64,000 nt of DNA. Source: Saccharibacter floricola DSM 15669. GTDB lineage: Bacteria; Pseudomonadota; Alphaproteobacteria; Acetobacterales; Acetobacteraceae. The notes under the pieces were generated by a model. It saw nothing but the letters and a program-made list of their open reading frames with translations, did not search any database and was not told the origin of the DNA. Made by a program: the position numbers and the translations under genes. The stretch lies in the NCBI RefSeq assembly GCF_000378165.1, contig NZ_KB899336.1, forward strand, positions 164,695-228,694, given 5' to 3'. This document shows, piece by piece, positions 63,715 through 64,000 of the stretch; the first letter of the stretch is position 1, and each line of letters starts with the position of its first letter.

Positions 63715-63930
63715 TAGCCAAGACAGGAGCCATTCTCTGACGCGCAAGTATAATGTCAGAAGTTTTAAGAGAGACGACGATTTCCTTGCCTAAACGTTTC
63801 TACTATTCGTGTGAGCTACGGACACGGAGATAGAGACGATTGGGCTGTCGGCTCACGTCAGGAGTATTGCGCTGCAGAGAGACGCAGCTAGTCTCTGAAG
63901 TGATTAGAGAGATGTAATTTTATGGGGTAT
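63715..63930. other. Non-coding gap between the IS remnant and the tRNA
   Basis: No gene is supported in these 216 bases. I searched by eye for a copy of the tRNA 3' end that could be an attachment site and found none here. Confidence 0.4.

Positions 63931-64000
<70 letters not shown>

Noticed and set aside
63715..63930. Attachment-site duplicate of the tRNA 3' end
   Set aside because: No second copy of the tRNA 3' sequence was found by eye in the island or at its left border.

Overview
The window is a chromosomal segment of an alphaproteobacterium, most likely an acetic acid bacterium (Acetobacteraceae). The evidence is the gene content and order: a ChvG/ChvI two-component pair beside rapZ, an aroA-cmk-rpsA block with a divergent FYDLN-acid (TIGR02300) gene, an ffs-dnaX-ybaB-recR block, an ArsR-methyltransferase fusion between metF and metE, and many sugar-handling and glycan genes. 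Genus cannot be fixed from the sequence; moderate GC, two hexose porters and a lysozyme-inhibitor-like protein would fit a flower- or insect-associated genus, but that is inference.

Layout. 1-5.2 kb: 3' end of pyrD, a GT92-like glycosyltransferase, two tandem paralogous MFS sugar porters. 5.2-10.5 kb (minus strand): chvI, chvG, rapZ, zur and a type-II-family asparaginase; hprK, often found between chvG and rapZ, is absent. 10.7-15.1 kb (plus): grpE, a GT9 heptosyltransferase-like gene, thrS and infC, the last with a probable AUA start codon. 15.1-19.7 kb: methionine block metF, ArsR-methyltransferase, metE. 19.7-33.8 kb: surface/glycan region with a periplasmic binding protein, a MliC-like secreted protein with a 15-bp tandem repeat, a GT2-DUF1796-like fusion, an M16 protease and three stacked CgeB/GT2/GT4 modular glycosyltransferases. 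34.0-39.5 kb: rpsA, a NiCoT nickel/cobalt permease inserted into the cmk-rpsA interval, cmk, aroA, TIGR02300. 39.5-51.5 kb: housekeeping (SDR, recR, ybaB, dnaX, SRP RNA, ggt, map, dac, clpS-clpA, a DUF3465 protein).

51.6-64 kb: a class II cyclic-nucleotide phosphodiesterase, then an accessory stretch that is visibly AT-richer at its left end. It holds a flavin-dependent-halogenase-like gene coupled to a DUF1460 amidase-like lipoprotein or Tat-exported protein, a decayed IS5-family element abutting the amidase stop codon, a complete type I restriction-modification operon (hsdM, hsdS, hsdR and a YgjP-type metalloprotease), a second internally deleted IS5-family element, and an initiator tRNA-Met truncated by the window edge. 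The 3' end of that tRNA faces the accessory stretch, as is usual for tRNA-associated islands.

The most interesting parts are the halogenase/amidase pair in the island, the modular glycosyltransferase locus with PDV-type tandem repeats, the AUA-start infC, the Cys/His-rich insertion in MetE and the structured metE leader.
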